Assembly: GCF_008153345.1 (NCBI RefSeq)
Contig: NZ_CP042818.1
Coordinates: forward strand, 3,063,001 to 3,127,000
From: Treponema phagedenis
Lineage (GTDB): Bacteria; Spirochaetota; Spirochaetia; Treponematales; Treponemataceae
DNA: 64,000 nt
Direction of reading: 5' to 3'
Below are positions 52,742 through 63,254 of the stretch, piece by piece. The position numbers and the translations under genes were made by a program. The notes below the pieces were generated by a model. It ran no database searches. It worked only from the letters and a program-made list of their open reading frames with translations, and was not told the origin of the DNA. Numbering within the stretch: position 1 is the stretch's first letter; every line of letters begins with the position of its first letter.

Positions 52742-54308
52742 AATGCCTCCATTATGTACTTAGGAAAACTTAACGGTTCAGTTGTATCAAAAATTTTAAT
52801 AGCACTCTCTGTTTTATTTTCTTTCATATACTTTAATAAACTATCTTCGTCTTCAAACGATTTTCCTAAAATGCGATTTAATAGAGGCAAATCATTTGCC
52901 CTAAGCATGCAAGGTTCAAGCGTGTTATAATTATAATTTTTCAATTTTCCCGTATATTCATGTTCTGTACTGTCATAGCATATTTTAATATTTGATTTTT
53001 GATTATTACCTATATAGTTACAATATTTTCTATGCAATGCTTCAATGTTTCCGTCATTATCAGTTATTACAATCACCTCTTTTTCCAATTTTTCTGACAG
53101 TTCTAAAAATCGCAAAAAAGATGTTCCAACTGAAATTACATCTATTCCATCGTGTATTGGAAGGTGCCCATCATGTTCTGACATATATGCCTTCTGTACT
53201 ATTAATTCGTCAGAGTCTCCTTCAACAAGTATAGCTTTTTTGCATAAAAGTAATCTTAAAGTATCATATCCCGCAATCTTTCGGAAAAAAATATCTGTTT
53301 CTTCAGAAAGTTCACGTATTTTAACTAAGTTAGAATTATTTAATAATAATAAATTTGCAAGTCCCAATTTATTTGCAACAAAACTGCTATGTGTTGATAT
53401 TATAATTTGCTTTCCTTGATATGTATACTCTAAGCTCTTCAGAAAAATATTCAATGTTGAATGGGATAAGTGGCATTCGGGCTCTTCTATCAATACTACT
53501 TTTTTGTTTTCGCTGTTTTTATCATTTAACGCAAGGTGCGTTTTGATAATACACTGAGTTCCTTTGCCTACATTGTTCCAAGGTCTACCGACAGAGTAAC
53601 TTTTTTGTCTCCTAAACCAGTGGATTGGCTAAGTTTTTTATTTATATCGCTTATTATTTCTTTTTTATTAAATGATTCTCGCATTAAGCGGTGAGCCTGT
53701 GAAATACCTACAATCTCCTCATCAGTCAACATGTTTTTAATAATTTTAGAAATATATACATCAGAACCATTATTAAACCTATAGTGTGAAGAATCAATCA
53801 TTGAAGCTTTTATGGGTATCGTTCTTGGTGTAATTACTTCACGAGCAAAAGAAAACCATGTTACATCATAATATTCAATTGGCAGCGACTGTATTTCTGA
53901 CTTACACATTTCTCCGTACTCTTGCTCATATTTCTCATCAAAACAAATACTAAATACAATTCCAGGAGTTTTTCTATCCTTATCTGAATTCCCATCGCCA
54001 ATAAAACTAGCTAAATCATTATTGCTAAAATAAATCTCAATAATAATAGCCGGAAGGTTAGCCTTCTGTGTGGATTTCAAATTAGCCAAGTAAGTATCCA
54101 CTATTTCTTTATTAAACAAATATTGTGATAATTCGTTTTTAATAAATTTACCGCGATAAATTCCTGTTAACGCAAGATTTATTGCTTCCAAAATCGTAGA
54201 TTTTCCAGCTTCGTTGTTGCCCACTAAAACATTAAATTCTGGATTTAATTCAAGAGTGAATTCTTTGAAGCACTTAAAATTAAAAATTTTTATTTTTTTA
54301 ATTGCCAT
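52738..54308 (-). pseudogene. gajA: Gabija GajA, OLD-family nuclease with one frameshift
   Basis: Two open frames join at 53500-53570. The first (54308-53568) gives the ABC-type ATPase start IKIFNFKCFKEFTLEL with VLVGNNEAGKSTIL (Walker A) and ends at SVDLGTM-stop. Directly after, another frame reads NVGKGTQCIIKTHLALNDKN into VLIEEPECHLSHSTL (Walker B) and the TOPRIM domain (LVEGDSDELIVQKAY; EVIVITDNDGN). Restoring one base gives 523 residues, a normal GajA length. So the nuclease is split by a one-base deletion (or an assembly error), and Gabija is probably inactive. Confidence 0.82.
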
Positions 54309-57300
54309 GCATACCTCTTTTCATTAATAATATACTATATGGTGATCGTAAATACAAGTTTTTATCAACTATTACGTTTTCTTGTTTTACTATCCCAACT
54401 TTGTAACGCCGATTTATATTTTAAAAATCTTGAATTTTCGCACACCCCTGTATTGAATCTTCCTCAAGCCAAAACAATCCGCTCCATTCACTCGGATTTA
54501 GGTTAAGAGGATGGTCATTAAAATAAATTTTTTCTCCCATGAATATCCAAAATACTTTTAATTTTTTATCTCGAAGATAGTCACATAAATAATCTTTTCT
54601 AATAAATAGGCTATTTGAAATTTTCGTCAGCTCTCCATCAAAAGACACAAGCTCACCGTTTGTGCTGTAAAGACATCCGTCATACACTTTCTGCTCTAGC
54701 TCTAAATGGTCAATAATATCTTTGCGCAATATATTAAATGCAATCCTATTAGATTTTGATGCATCATATTCTTCTTCCCATATACACCGAGTGTAAGTCG
54801 GCATGATCCGTACTATTGAACTTTTTGTATTTTTAATTTCACTGTTCGTTGTTCCTGTAAAGTTGTCAGAACCAATTTCGTAATCAAACCAATGTTGCCC
54901 AAAAATAGTATTATAGCCCAACGACCATGCATACTCTCGATTAAACAATTCATATGCCTTTTGTGGTTCTGCAAACCACCTTCCCAAAAAATTTCGTTGC
55001 TCAAGATCTCTTTTTAGCAATACAAATTCATCTTCATTTACAAAGTATCCTTGTGCCATACACCATATTTGTTGTTCGCCTCTATTAAAAGGAAAGTCAT
55101 CGTTTATGGTATTCGGCTGATCCTTAGTTTCAATATAGTAATATAACGATACCCATTTATTTCCATCTGTATCCTCAACAAGCAAATAAGAATTAAATGA
55201 AGAAAAAAAATTTGCAGGCGTTTTCAACCATTGCCGGATAGACTTTAAATCCTTAACATTTCGAGATATAAAGGTTTCGTCTAATTGCGGAAAATTTATT
55301 TTTGGAAGATCCCTCGGTACAAGAAAGTGACGGTTTAGCGTTGGATCAAAATCTCTGACATAGGGTTCCCATGCACCGTTATAAAACTGCTGCGAATTAT
55401 TCCGCATTGACTTTAATTTCTGCGTATCTGATATTCGCGCAAGTATATTATAAAAAGCAATCCATTGGTATTTCTTTCCAATACGTTCATTTCGTGAGGG
55501 TTGCCTTCCGAAATTATAAAATTTTACGCTTTTATCATAATTGGCAAACATTTCATCTGTATAGCCAAGTTCATTAATAATAAACTGTATCGCATAATGA
55601 TATAGGTTATCTATATCAATTCCTTCAAAACTATTTAATGCACGCTGAAATACATATCGTCCAAAATCACCATAGCAGGGATAATTTCGCCTATTTGGTT
55701 GCATGGAATACTTAATAGTTAGTATACCGCCTATTACACCATCATCATCACACTTGCTGACATTGGGTATTTTCTTTGATTTGTATGGAGGATTTATTTT
55801 ATTTACGATAATACTACATTTAGAATTAGGGTATTCGTATAAATACCTTTCGATAATTAGTTTTGCGTAATCACGCAAGAGAATATCCGGATATACATAT
55901 TCGGTATTGAAAATAGTTTTAAAAACATATTCGGCAAGAGTTTTAAATTCATCCTTATAAGTAGCATTTCTCTTCATACACGCACCGAAAACTACACCGT
56001 ATAATCTTTGCAAAATATACGGATCATTCACCCCATCAAATTTTTTTAGTAAATATTCACAGAGATTAAAATTATTCTTTAATAACTCTATCAACGCTTT
56101 TGAAGCTCTATCTCTTAACAATCTATATGAGGAACTCAAAATCCAACTAAATAGAATGAGCAATAATCTGACACTTTCAGTATCAAGATTGTCAAAATTA
56201 TTACCTTCATCAAAAAACGAAATTAGTTGATATATTCTATCTGTATCATAGCTCCTTCGATTGATGTACATAGTCCATTTACGATCACGCTCGTTTAAGG
56301 GGTGTTCAAATAAAATAGTATGCAGGAAGTCGGCATTTAGTGGATGATTAGGCTTTGTACTGGTTTCAATTAATGTATCAAAAAGCACTTCAAAAATATC
56401 ATAATTATTCGGAGCATATTTTTGTATTATGGAATTATATTTATCTTTGAAAGCAAGAAAATACTCAGAGTTTATTACTTGGCTTCTTTGCCAAGAAAAA
56501 GACTGAAAATATTTTTTTATAATGTCTAATTTACTACAGTCATTCTCAATGTCATCAATAATATCAATACAATCTCCATCAAATTTTTCATGATGCAAAC
56601 CGCATAGTATTATAAAAGTATCTAAATTTTGAGGTTGAGTAACTTGTCCGTTTTCTATTTTTAGTAAACTTTTTTTTATATAAGCGTTTATTTTATCTTT
56701 ACTGTCATATCTTTCTATAATCCTTTTTGCCTGCATAAAATTTTCCAATAAATTATAAGCTAACCTATAGTGCTCGTTTTTGTTAGCATCAACAAATGTA
56801 ATCAGCAACCCGGATTTTAGTAGTGAAGATAAAAAGTTTAGCTTTTTATATGATAGTCCGTATATTTCCCAAAACTTAAAACCTAATAATATTTCCTTAG
56901 TGAGGCCATCATTATTAGTACCTAACTGATTATCAACCATTTCGTAGATAAAATGTTTTAAAACAGGAATTGTGCCATCGAATTAATAGCTTTTTGTACT
57001 TCCTTATCTACAGATTCTATGAGCTTATCAAACAACCCGTAAATATTAAACTCTCCATCTTCATATACGCGGCAAAATAATGTAAGAAAGAGAGGATTGG
57101 TCATCTCATAACTAAGAAAACATAATGGAGAAAACGGAATGCTATAATGATCTAAAAATGATTTTATTGCATTGAAACTATCATCCTGAAAACCCATATG
57201 TGTCATCTGCAATAGTTCTTTATTTTTTATTTTTGTTTTAATGCTGTCGTCAAACACAAGAGGTTCATAATCGCTTCTAACAGATACAGCAAGTCTGATA

Positions 57301-58404
57301 TGATCGAATTTGTTTATTTTATTGATAATAGTTATAAGACCTGTTTGCCATATCTCTTTATAACTACTTTCATTAATTGCATCAATAAATATTGTAACAC
57401 AGCAATCATTCTCATATCCAATACATTCTAAAATTTGCAAAAAACTATCAAAGCTTATATCAAGGCCGATGGTAGAAAGTATTTGCTCTTGTATCGATAA
57501 ATTATTTATAAACTTATGCCCAAGCAGTAACAGCGCAGATCCGCCGGTAGAATTTATTAAATTGGCAGTTGTCGCAAAAAGTTGAGACTTTCCGGTTCCG
57601 GCCTTACCATTAATTATTAGTACTTTCTTTTGTAGAACATCCGCCTCTTCATCAAATTCCAAAAGCGAAGGAATGTTTATTATTTCAGTAAGCTGATCAA
57701 TATCGTTTTTCAGGTTGTTTCTGTCATGGTTTTCCAAGGTCGTTTCGTTAAGTTTTTGTTTTTTCGCAGTGATTTGTTCGTTTAAGTCGGCTATATCTTT
57801 TTCAAATATTTTTTTTATTTTTTCTGACCATTGCAAGCAGTCTGAAATAGTATAAAAATTTATATCTTCAATAGAAGTTATTTCTTTACAAATCTTTGTA
57901 AGCAAGCTTCCTTGTAGGTATTGATATTGCCATCTCTGTTGAATCTCTTCGACGACTTCATTTTTTCGAAAATTAATTTTTTCAATTGTGGATTGATTTT
58001 TTACAAAATAATTAAGCTTTGTTTTGATTGCAGTATCAACATTAAATTTACTATATCTTTGTCCTAAAGAATCCAAGCTTATTTTTAATTGATCATCAAA
58101 CCATTTTTTATTTAATGAGTGCCGGTTAAAAAATTTTTCAGCAATAACCGGACACATTATAACTTGATCAAGAATTTCTTCATTTGTAATGGGAATAAGT
58201 TCAATGTTCGCCTGTTTCAGCAAGGTCTCTATGTCCTTATATTGTTTGGATGCCGGTGTAACATTTTTATTACTATATAAATACACTACATCTAATTTTC
58301 CCGAATACCATCTCACAACTTTTTCCATGGAACCTTTGATTTCACTATAGTCCGGTCTACCGGAAAAATATTTTGCCTGAAAACTAATTCTTTTTTCGGT
58401 ACTA

Positions 58405-59684
58405 GTATAACGTTTTTCTGAAAAGTATATTGTATTTTTCTTTGGTTTGTGATACTATCTCAACAGCTTTTTATCACTAAGGAGTATTGCATGCCCAAAC
58501 CGCCGAGTAAACTTGAACTAAATCCTGAAGAGCTCACGTACCTTGAATCACTTGTTCGTTTACGAACAATCCAAGCACAAACGCTCACGCGTGCACGAAT
58601 ACTTTTGCTTAAAAGCAAGGGGCTGTCCATTAAGGAAACAGCCGACAAGGTAGGCTATACGTATAGAAGCGTTGCGCTCTGCCTTAAGAAATATAAGCAG
58701 GGCGGCGTAGAGCATGCTCTCACCGATGCACCCGGACGCGGAAACAATCCGGAAATTACCGATGAAGAGAAATCGTGGATTATAAATCTCGCTTGTCAAA
58801 AACCGACTACTTTTGGGTATGCTGCAGAAACATGGACTTACGCACTGTTAACAAAGCATATTAACACCACCGCTGAAAGTGCAGGATACCTACGGCTCGC
58901 TACTATCCATAAAACAACGGTATTTAAAATACTAACTGAAGCAGACATTAAACCTTACAAAATAGAATATTACTGTGAAAACAGAGACCCTGACTTTGAT
59001 AGAAAAATGCACAATGTTTTGCTCGTTTATAAGCAACTTGAACTTTATTTTGAGGAAAATAAGCCATTACAGACAGAAGAAGGGAAGAATATCCATGTTG
59101 TTTCGTATGATGAGAAGCCCGGCATACAAGCTATCGCGACGACAAGCGATGATTTACCTGCTGATGAAACCCATCAATGCATTCGCCGTGATTATGAATA
59201 CAAACGGCTTGGCACGCTCTCACTTTTAGCAGGCATTGATTTACAGACGGGGGATGCCATTCCTCTTGTAAGCGACAGTCACACCAGTAAAGATTATGTG
59301 CAATTTCTTAAAATACTTGATGAACGATACCCGCAAGAAGATAAAATTAGAATCATTTTGGATAACTTAAAAGTACATACCTCCAAAGAAACCATTCGAT
59401 ATCTTTCAACGGTACCGGGAAGATTTGAGTTTGTGTTTACGCCAAAGCATGGTTCTTGGTTAAATATGATTGAAGGATTTTTCAGCAAACTAACAAGACA
59501 ACTGTTGCGGGGCATGAGAGTAAAATCAAAAACAGAGTTAGTTAATCGACTGTATAAATACTTTGACGAGATTAATGAAGAGCCAGTCGTATTCCATTGG
59601 AAATACAATCTTGATGATCTCGATGTTTCTGAAGCGGTTATAACCGACGCTCTCAAATATGAACTTAATTAGAAAACGTTACAC
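58405..59684 (+). mobile_element. IS630-family insertion sequence, copy 2
   Basis: 1280 bp with ends GTATAACGTTTT and AAAACGTTACAC and TA on both sides (58403-58404, 59685-59686). It is nearly identical to copy 1 and sits antisense inside the nuclease domain of the Avs-type gene. Removing it restores the Avs frame. Confidence 0.93.
58491..59672 (+). CDS. IS630-family transposase (copy 2)
   Basis: 393 residues from ATG 58491 (AAGGAG site). Same sequence as copy 1 through ALKYELN, but here a TAG at 59670-59672 ends the gene inside the right terminal repeat. DDE residues and HTH are as in copy 1. Apparently intact and able to move both copies and related MITEs. Confidence 0.92.
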   Translation: MPKPPSKLELNPEELTYLESLVRLRTIQAQTLTRARILLLKSKGLSIKETADKVGYTYRSVALCLKKYKQGGVEHALTDAPGRGNNPEITDEEKSWIINLACQKPTTFGYAAETWTYALLTKHINTTAESAGYLRLATIHKTTVFKILTEADIKPYKIEYYCENRDPDFDRKMHNVLLVYKQLELYFEENKPLQTEEGKNIHVVSYDEKPGIQAIATTSDDLPADETHQCIRRDYEYKRLGTLSLLAGIDLQTGDAIPLVSDSHTSKDYVQFLKILDERYPQEDKIRIILDNLKVHTSKETIRYLSTVPGRFEFVFTPKHGSWLNMIEGFFSKLTRQLLRGMRVKSKTELVNRLYKYFDEINEEPVVFHWKYNLDDLDVSEAVITDALKYELN

Positions 59685-59927
59685 TAGTACTTAAAACAGG
59701 TTCAACTTCAATACCGGGATTATTTGGGGCAGCCTGCAATATTATTTTATTATTAAAATGTTGTTTTTTAAATAGAAGACGGCACATTTTTTCAAATGCC
59801 GTTGAAGTATTTTGATTTTGTACATTAAAATGAGCCCACGTTATATTGTTGTTTCCCGAATTCACTATGCTTACCTCCGAGATAAGCAGATTCTATTTTG
59901 CTTTATCTAAAGTATCAAATGCAAGTA

Positions 59928-60369
59928 TTATACCATGTTTGCACTAAATTGCCGACGCTTTCCTTGTGTGTCCTTATTGGAATAACAAAAACTTCGAGCG
60001 ATACTGGTAATTTCACAAATCTTTTTCACCTGGAATTTCCTTTTGTGTAAATCCTTGGTTATGTGTACTTGAATTTTTTTTATCTTGTTGCTGCTTTTCA
60101 ATTTCCTGTTCAAGCCTTTTCGCATATTCCATCCAGTAAGCGCAGGCGTGCTTGTAGTGATCAAGTTCTTTATCGCCGCTTGGTTTAAAAACTGCTAATT
60201 CTTTATCTATTTTCATAGTAGTACCTCTCCTTCCGGCTAGTAGTATACGACGAATAACGTCTCGCGTCACACCATATTTTTTTGCTAATTTTTTGTACCC
60301 CAATGCTCCGCGTTGATACTCCGCTCTCACTTGTGCTTTGAATTGCTCATCGTGCTGTTTTCTTTCCAT
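59928..60369 (-). pseudogene. IS3-family remnant (orfA plus start of orfB)
   Basis: orfA (60369-60013, 118 residues, [20 protein letters not shown]) has the IS3-type HTH YKKLAKKYGVTRDVIRRILL and a leucine-rich coiled coil. Near 60020 a GAAAAAG stretch allows a -1 shift into orfB, which reads KICEITSIARSFCY and ends after about 30 codons at 59928. The DDE catalytic domain is absent, so this is a truncated element. TCCAACTTTTGGGGGG near 60395 may be an end. Confidence 0.7.
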
Positions 60370-60511
60370 TTGTTTTTCTCCTATGGCTCGTGTCCAACTT
60401 TTGGGGGGAGGTACCCCCTTCCCCATCTCCTGCAATACCATTACAATAACCCTGAACGAACCGCGCTTTGGTTTTATGGCGCACAAAAATACCGGGCAGG
60501 AGAAAAGTTTT

Positions 60512-61306
60512 ATGCAACCAATGAAAATCAGCCGGGCGCGACAAGAGCTTATGGCCGAGTATGCTACAGCATCAGTATTCTTGTATGGAGTCCTTAGCAT
60601 CGATGAATTTGTAGAAGTGTTTAATCACTACGAAAAAAAACATACAACATCAAAGGAAGCTTTATCGGCTTTAAAAAAATTTAAAAAAACAGAAGCTGTT
60701 GATTATTCATTTTTTAATGATATTCTTTCCGCATCATGGTTCACTTCGGAGTTTGATATCGATAGAGAGTACATTATATATATTCGTGAAAAACAAAATG
60801 GCAAACCGCGATACTTGCCCGCTAAGAAAGAGTTTTTAAAATACACCAATCTGCTTTATCATGAATTCGATGAGTCGTATCTCAAGCTAAAAGCGCATAT
60901 CATAAAACATAAACTTATGCCTAGTAATTATAATGAAGACAATCTTGATGAAGATTTTTTTGCAATATATGAACTGTTTCAAGATAGCGGAACCCCCGCC
61001 AATGCGCTCAAATACTTCACAGTATCCGGTTATGTCTTTGGCAGCAAAGATACACTGGACGAGTTTGTTAATTTATTAACAGACATGTATAACAATACCA
61101 GAAAATACACCAATAACGGATTTACTTCGAATGAGCTTCAGGGTAAATCAAACAATCCAAAACTGCGCCACACCTCGACAAATCTCAATATTCAAACACA
61201 GAATGATTTTCCGCTGCCGGTTTTTGATGTTGTACCGAAAGTAGGACGCAATGAGCCTTGTCCTTGCGGAAGCGGAAAAAAGTATAAGCATTGCCACGGA
61301 AAATAG
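60512..61306 (+). CDS. SEC-C motif protein
   Basis: 264 residues from ATG 60512, which follows an AGGAG site; the frame continues upstream through the IS3 remnant and is not used. The middle is helical and unrecognised ([20 protein letters not shown]). The C terminus is a clear SEC-C zinc motif, [20 protein letters not shown], as at the end of SecA, where it binds zinc and SecB or ribosomes. In other proteins the motif is an accessory module. Partner unknown. Confidence 0.75.
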   Translation: MQPMKISRARQELMAEYATASVFLYGVLSIDEFVEVFNHYEKKHTTSKEALSALKKFKKTEAVDYSFFNDILSASWFTSEFDIDREYIIYIREKQNGKPRYLPAKKEFLKYTNLLYHEFDESYLKLKAHIIKHKLMPSNYNEDNLDEDFFAIYELFQDSGTPANALKYFTVSGYVFGSKDTLDEFVNLLTDMYNNTRKYTNNGFTSNELQGKSNNPKLRHTSTNLNIQTQNDFPLPVFDVVPKVGRNEPCPCGSGKKYKHCHGK

Positions 61307-61319
61307 GCACTGATAAAAT

Positions 61320-61671
61320 CGGCGCATCGATACTAACGGCTTGCCGATTTAGCATTACTGTGGTAAATTGCTCACCGTTGTCAAGCTCAGAACGGGCACG
61401 GACGTTCGTGGTTCCAAACAGAATTGAGTTTGAAAACTACCACAGCTATATAAACAGGAGTTTTCAAACTCATAGGTTTCATTTTTCCACGGATGGCGGT
61501 GGTTCCAAACAGAAGCGACGTTTTAAAGCAAAGTAGTTTGCAAAGCTTTAAAACTCGCAGGTTTGGTTTTGACATGGACGTCAAAACCAAACCGTAGTGT
61601 CGGGCTCTTTTTATAAAATTTTTATATAAAGTGCATTAAAAAATAATCGAATTATTAAAAGAATGCTATAT
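61320..61671 (+). repeat. MITE-like repeat copy near 61.5 kb, expanded
   Basis: Reads like the 63.8 kb copy at both sides: GATTTAGCATTACTGTGGTAAATTGCTCACCGTTG (in short, GGTAAATTGCTCACCG) on the left and TGTCGGGCTCTTTTTATAAAA, then TTATTAAAAGAATGCTATAT with TA at 61672-61673 on the right. The middle is about 130 bases longer and contains two near-repeats of TGGTTCCAAACAGAA and inverted arms. It fills most of the gap between the SEC-C and FmdE-like genes. Confidence 0.6.
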
Positions 61672-61673
61672 TA

Positions 61674-61936
61674 GCAATTGCCAAACGATTGTATTATAAT
61701 TATTCATAGTTTAGCGTTCTTATATTTTATAGAATAAGCTTGTTTGTTTTGTTTTTCTAAATTATACTGGTTGAACCAAACCTTTGCAATTATTTAGTTT
61801 TGACAACTGTGAACACTTATGAAATAGAACAAACGTGCGGGTTTAATGCGCCATATTTTAGCAAGCTTCACCTACAGAATACAGAGCACCCTGCACAGCC
61901 GGCGGCATTATCGATGCCGTTTTTGTCTGCAATTAA
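61674..61936. other. Noncoding stretch before the FmdE-like gene end
   Basis: About 260 bases without a supported gene. CGGCAT-TATCG-ATGCCG followed by TTTTT (61901-61925) is terminator-like on the plus strand. Confidence 0.4.
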
Positions 61937-62485
61937 TTATAGAAAATTCAGGTTATTATACATCAAAGCGATTGTATTTTTTAAAACAATCAATGCATAA
62001 TTTTTTTCTCCTTGGAGGTGAATCCAGTTTGCACCGGCCGTCTCGCCGCAGCAATCGCATACATAGGAATCAAACATACGTGCTGTTTCCGGTAATTCAA
62101 TTTTTGCGGCCATAACATCAAACATTTCTTGAGGCTCAAGACTTTGATAGTATTCCAGTGATTTTTCCCGCGTTATAGATTCAGGTCTCTTTTTTAGCAT
62201 GAGTCGGACAGATTTTTTATTTGTGCGATTATAAAAAGAAAAAGCCTGTTTTCCGGTCATGTGAAACAGCAAATTCCCTTTGCCAATACTGCAACCTAAA
62301 ATTACTTGAATTGAATCAACCTCACAGGCATCATTTTCGCAGATACAGACAACCTGTTCATCTGAGGAAAATTTCAAATCTAATAAATCGATTGCATACA
62401 ATGTCGCTTTATACCCGATTGTCAATCCGCCGTATTCGTGCCCGTGAAATTGAACACATCTTTCCCATAATAACTTCTTATCCAT
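61937..62485 (-). CDS. FmdE-family protein
   Basis: 182 residues. N-terminal FmdE signature FHGHEYGGLTIGYKATLYAI, followed by acidic Cys-containing CICENDACEVDSIQVILGC and a C-terminal zinc-ribbon-like YVCDCCGETAGANW. Bacterial FmdE proteins occur with metal and metal-cofactor transporters. It starts 10 bases after the ATPase gene stops, so it is the last gene of the ABC operon. A metal-handling role is likely. Confidence 0.78.
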   Translation of the reverse strand: MDKKLLWERCVQFHGHEYGGLTIGYKATLYAIDLLDLKFSSDEQVVCICENDACEVDSIQVILGCSIGKGNLLFHMTGKQAFSFYNRTNKKSVRLMLKKRPESITREKSLEYYQSLEPQEMFDVMAAKIELPETARMFDSYVCDCCGETAGANWIHLQGEKNYALIVLKNTIALMYNNLNFL

Positions 62486-62495
62486 ATTTTTATCC

Positions 62496-63254
62496 TTATG
62501 TTTCTACCAATACAGTATAATGCCCTTCAACTTTTACTATTCTTGCATCAACATCATACACCTCTTTCAATGCAATAGTATCTAAAATAGACATATCCCC
62601 ATATTTATAAACCTGTCCTTGCTGCATTAACAAAAAGCGATCGCAAAATCTCAATGCCAAATTTAAATCATGAATAACCATAATCGCGGATATACCATCG
62701 TCATAACAGATGTCTTGTATAATCTGCAATACTTGGTATTGATTACGAATATCTAAATTACTGATTGGCTCGTCAAGCAGCAAAACCTTTGGCCTTTGAG
62801 CAAGAGCTCTGGCTAATATAACTTTTTGCCGTTCTCCTCCGCTGAGCTGATTTAAAAAACGTCCCTGCATATCTCCGGTCAGATTCAGCCGTTCCATAAC
62901 CTCATGGATAATAGCGTGATCGTTTTTTGTGTAATACCAGCGCATATAAGGTTTGCGCCCCAGCATTACAATATCATATACGGTCATCTCTGTGTTTGGC
63001 ACATTTTGTGAAACAAATACAACTTGCTTTGCGGCCTCTCTGATAGGCATCGACAGAATATCTGCCCCATCAAGCATTACTGTTCCCGAATTGGCACGTA
63101 GAATATGATTTAAACATTTGAGCAGGGGGCTCTTTCCCACACCGTTATTGCCAAGTATTGCAAGGGTTTCTCCGTCATTCACATGGAAGCATATATCTTG
63201 CAGAACATTGGGATAACCACGGTAATGGTAAGAAATATTTTCTACGCGTATCAC
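62496..63254 (-). CDS. FecE-type ABC transporter ATPase (iron/siderophore or haem)
   Basis: 252 residues. Walker A GNNGVGKSPLLKCLN (the usual Thr after GKS is Pro here), Q-loop VVFVSQNVPN, signature LSGGERQKVILARALAQ, Walker B VLLLDEPISNLD, H-loop MVIHDLN. The ATPase of FecBCD/BtuD-type metal-chelate importers. It overlaps the permease stop by 4 bases. The Ser-Pro change is in the P-loop and could weaken ATP use. Confidence 0.88.
   Translation of the reverse strand: MIRVENISYHYRGYPNVLQDICFHVNDGETLAILGNNGVGKSPLLKCLNHILRANSGTVMLDGADILSMPIREAAKQVVFVSQNVPNTEMTVYDIVMLGRKPYMRWYYTKNDHAIIHEVMERLNLTGDMQGRFLNQLSGGERQKVILARALAQRPKVLLLDEPISNLDIRNQYQVLQIIQDICYDDGISAIMVIHDLNLALRFCDRFLLMQQGQVYKYGDMSILDTIALKEVYDVDARIVKVEGHYTVLVET

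Larger units (their letters stand above)
54421..59865 (-). pseudogene. Avs-type STAND nuclease, broken by IS630 and a frameshift
   Basis: Starts at GTG 59865 after GGAGG. The N-terminal PD-(D/E)XK (Mrr-like) domain has GIEVEPVLS and, after the IS, RISFQAKYFSGR; the frame rejoins exactly when the IS (58405-59684) and one TA are removed. A STAND NTPase follows: IINGKAGTGKSQLF (Walker A), CVTIFIDAINESS (Walker B). At about 56960 one base is missing: the frame ends at INSMAQFLF, and the next frame carries on as VLKHFIYEMVDNQLG through an 839-residue sensor region to 54421. Restored length about 1387 residues, as expected for Avs proteins, which sense phage terminase or portal and degrade DNA. Confidence 0.82.

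Noticed and set aside
53494-53575. Programmed frameshift in gajA
   Set aside because: No slippery heptamer or downstream structure is obvious, and the frame change needs a restored base; a simple deletion or sequencing error is more likely.
60338-60511. N-terminal extension of the SEC-C protein
   Set aside because: It runs antisense through IS3 orfA and its upstream end, with low-complexity Cys/Ser-rich sequence; ATG 60512 has a ribosome site.
61800-62115. Plus-strand frames of 66 and 89 residues
   Set aside because: They overlap the end of the FmdE-like gene antisense and lack ribosome sites.
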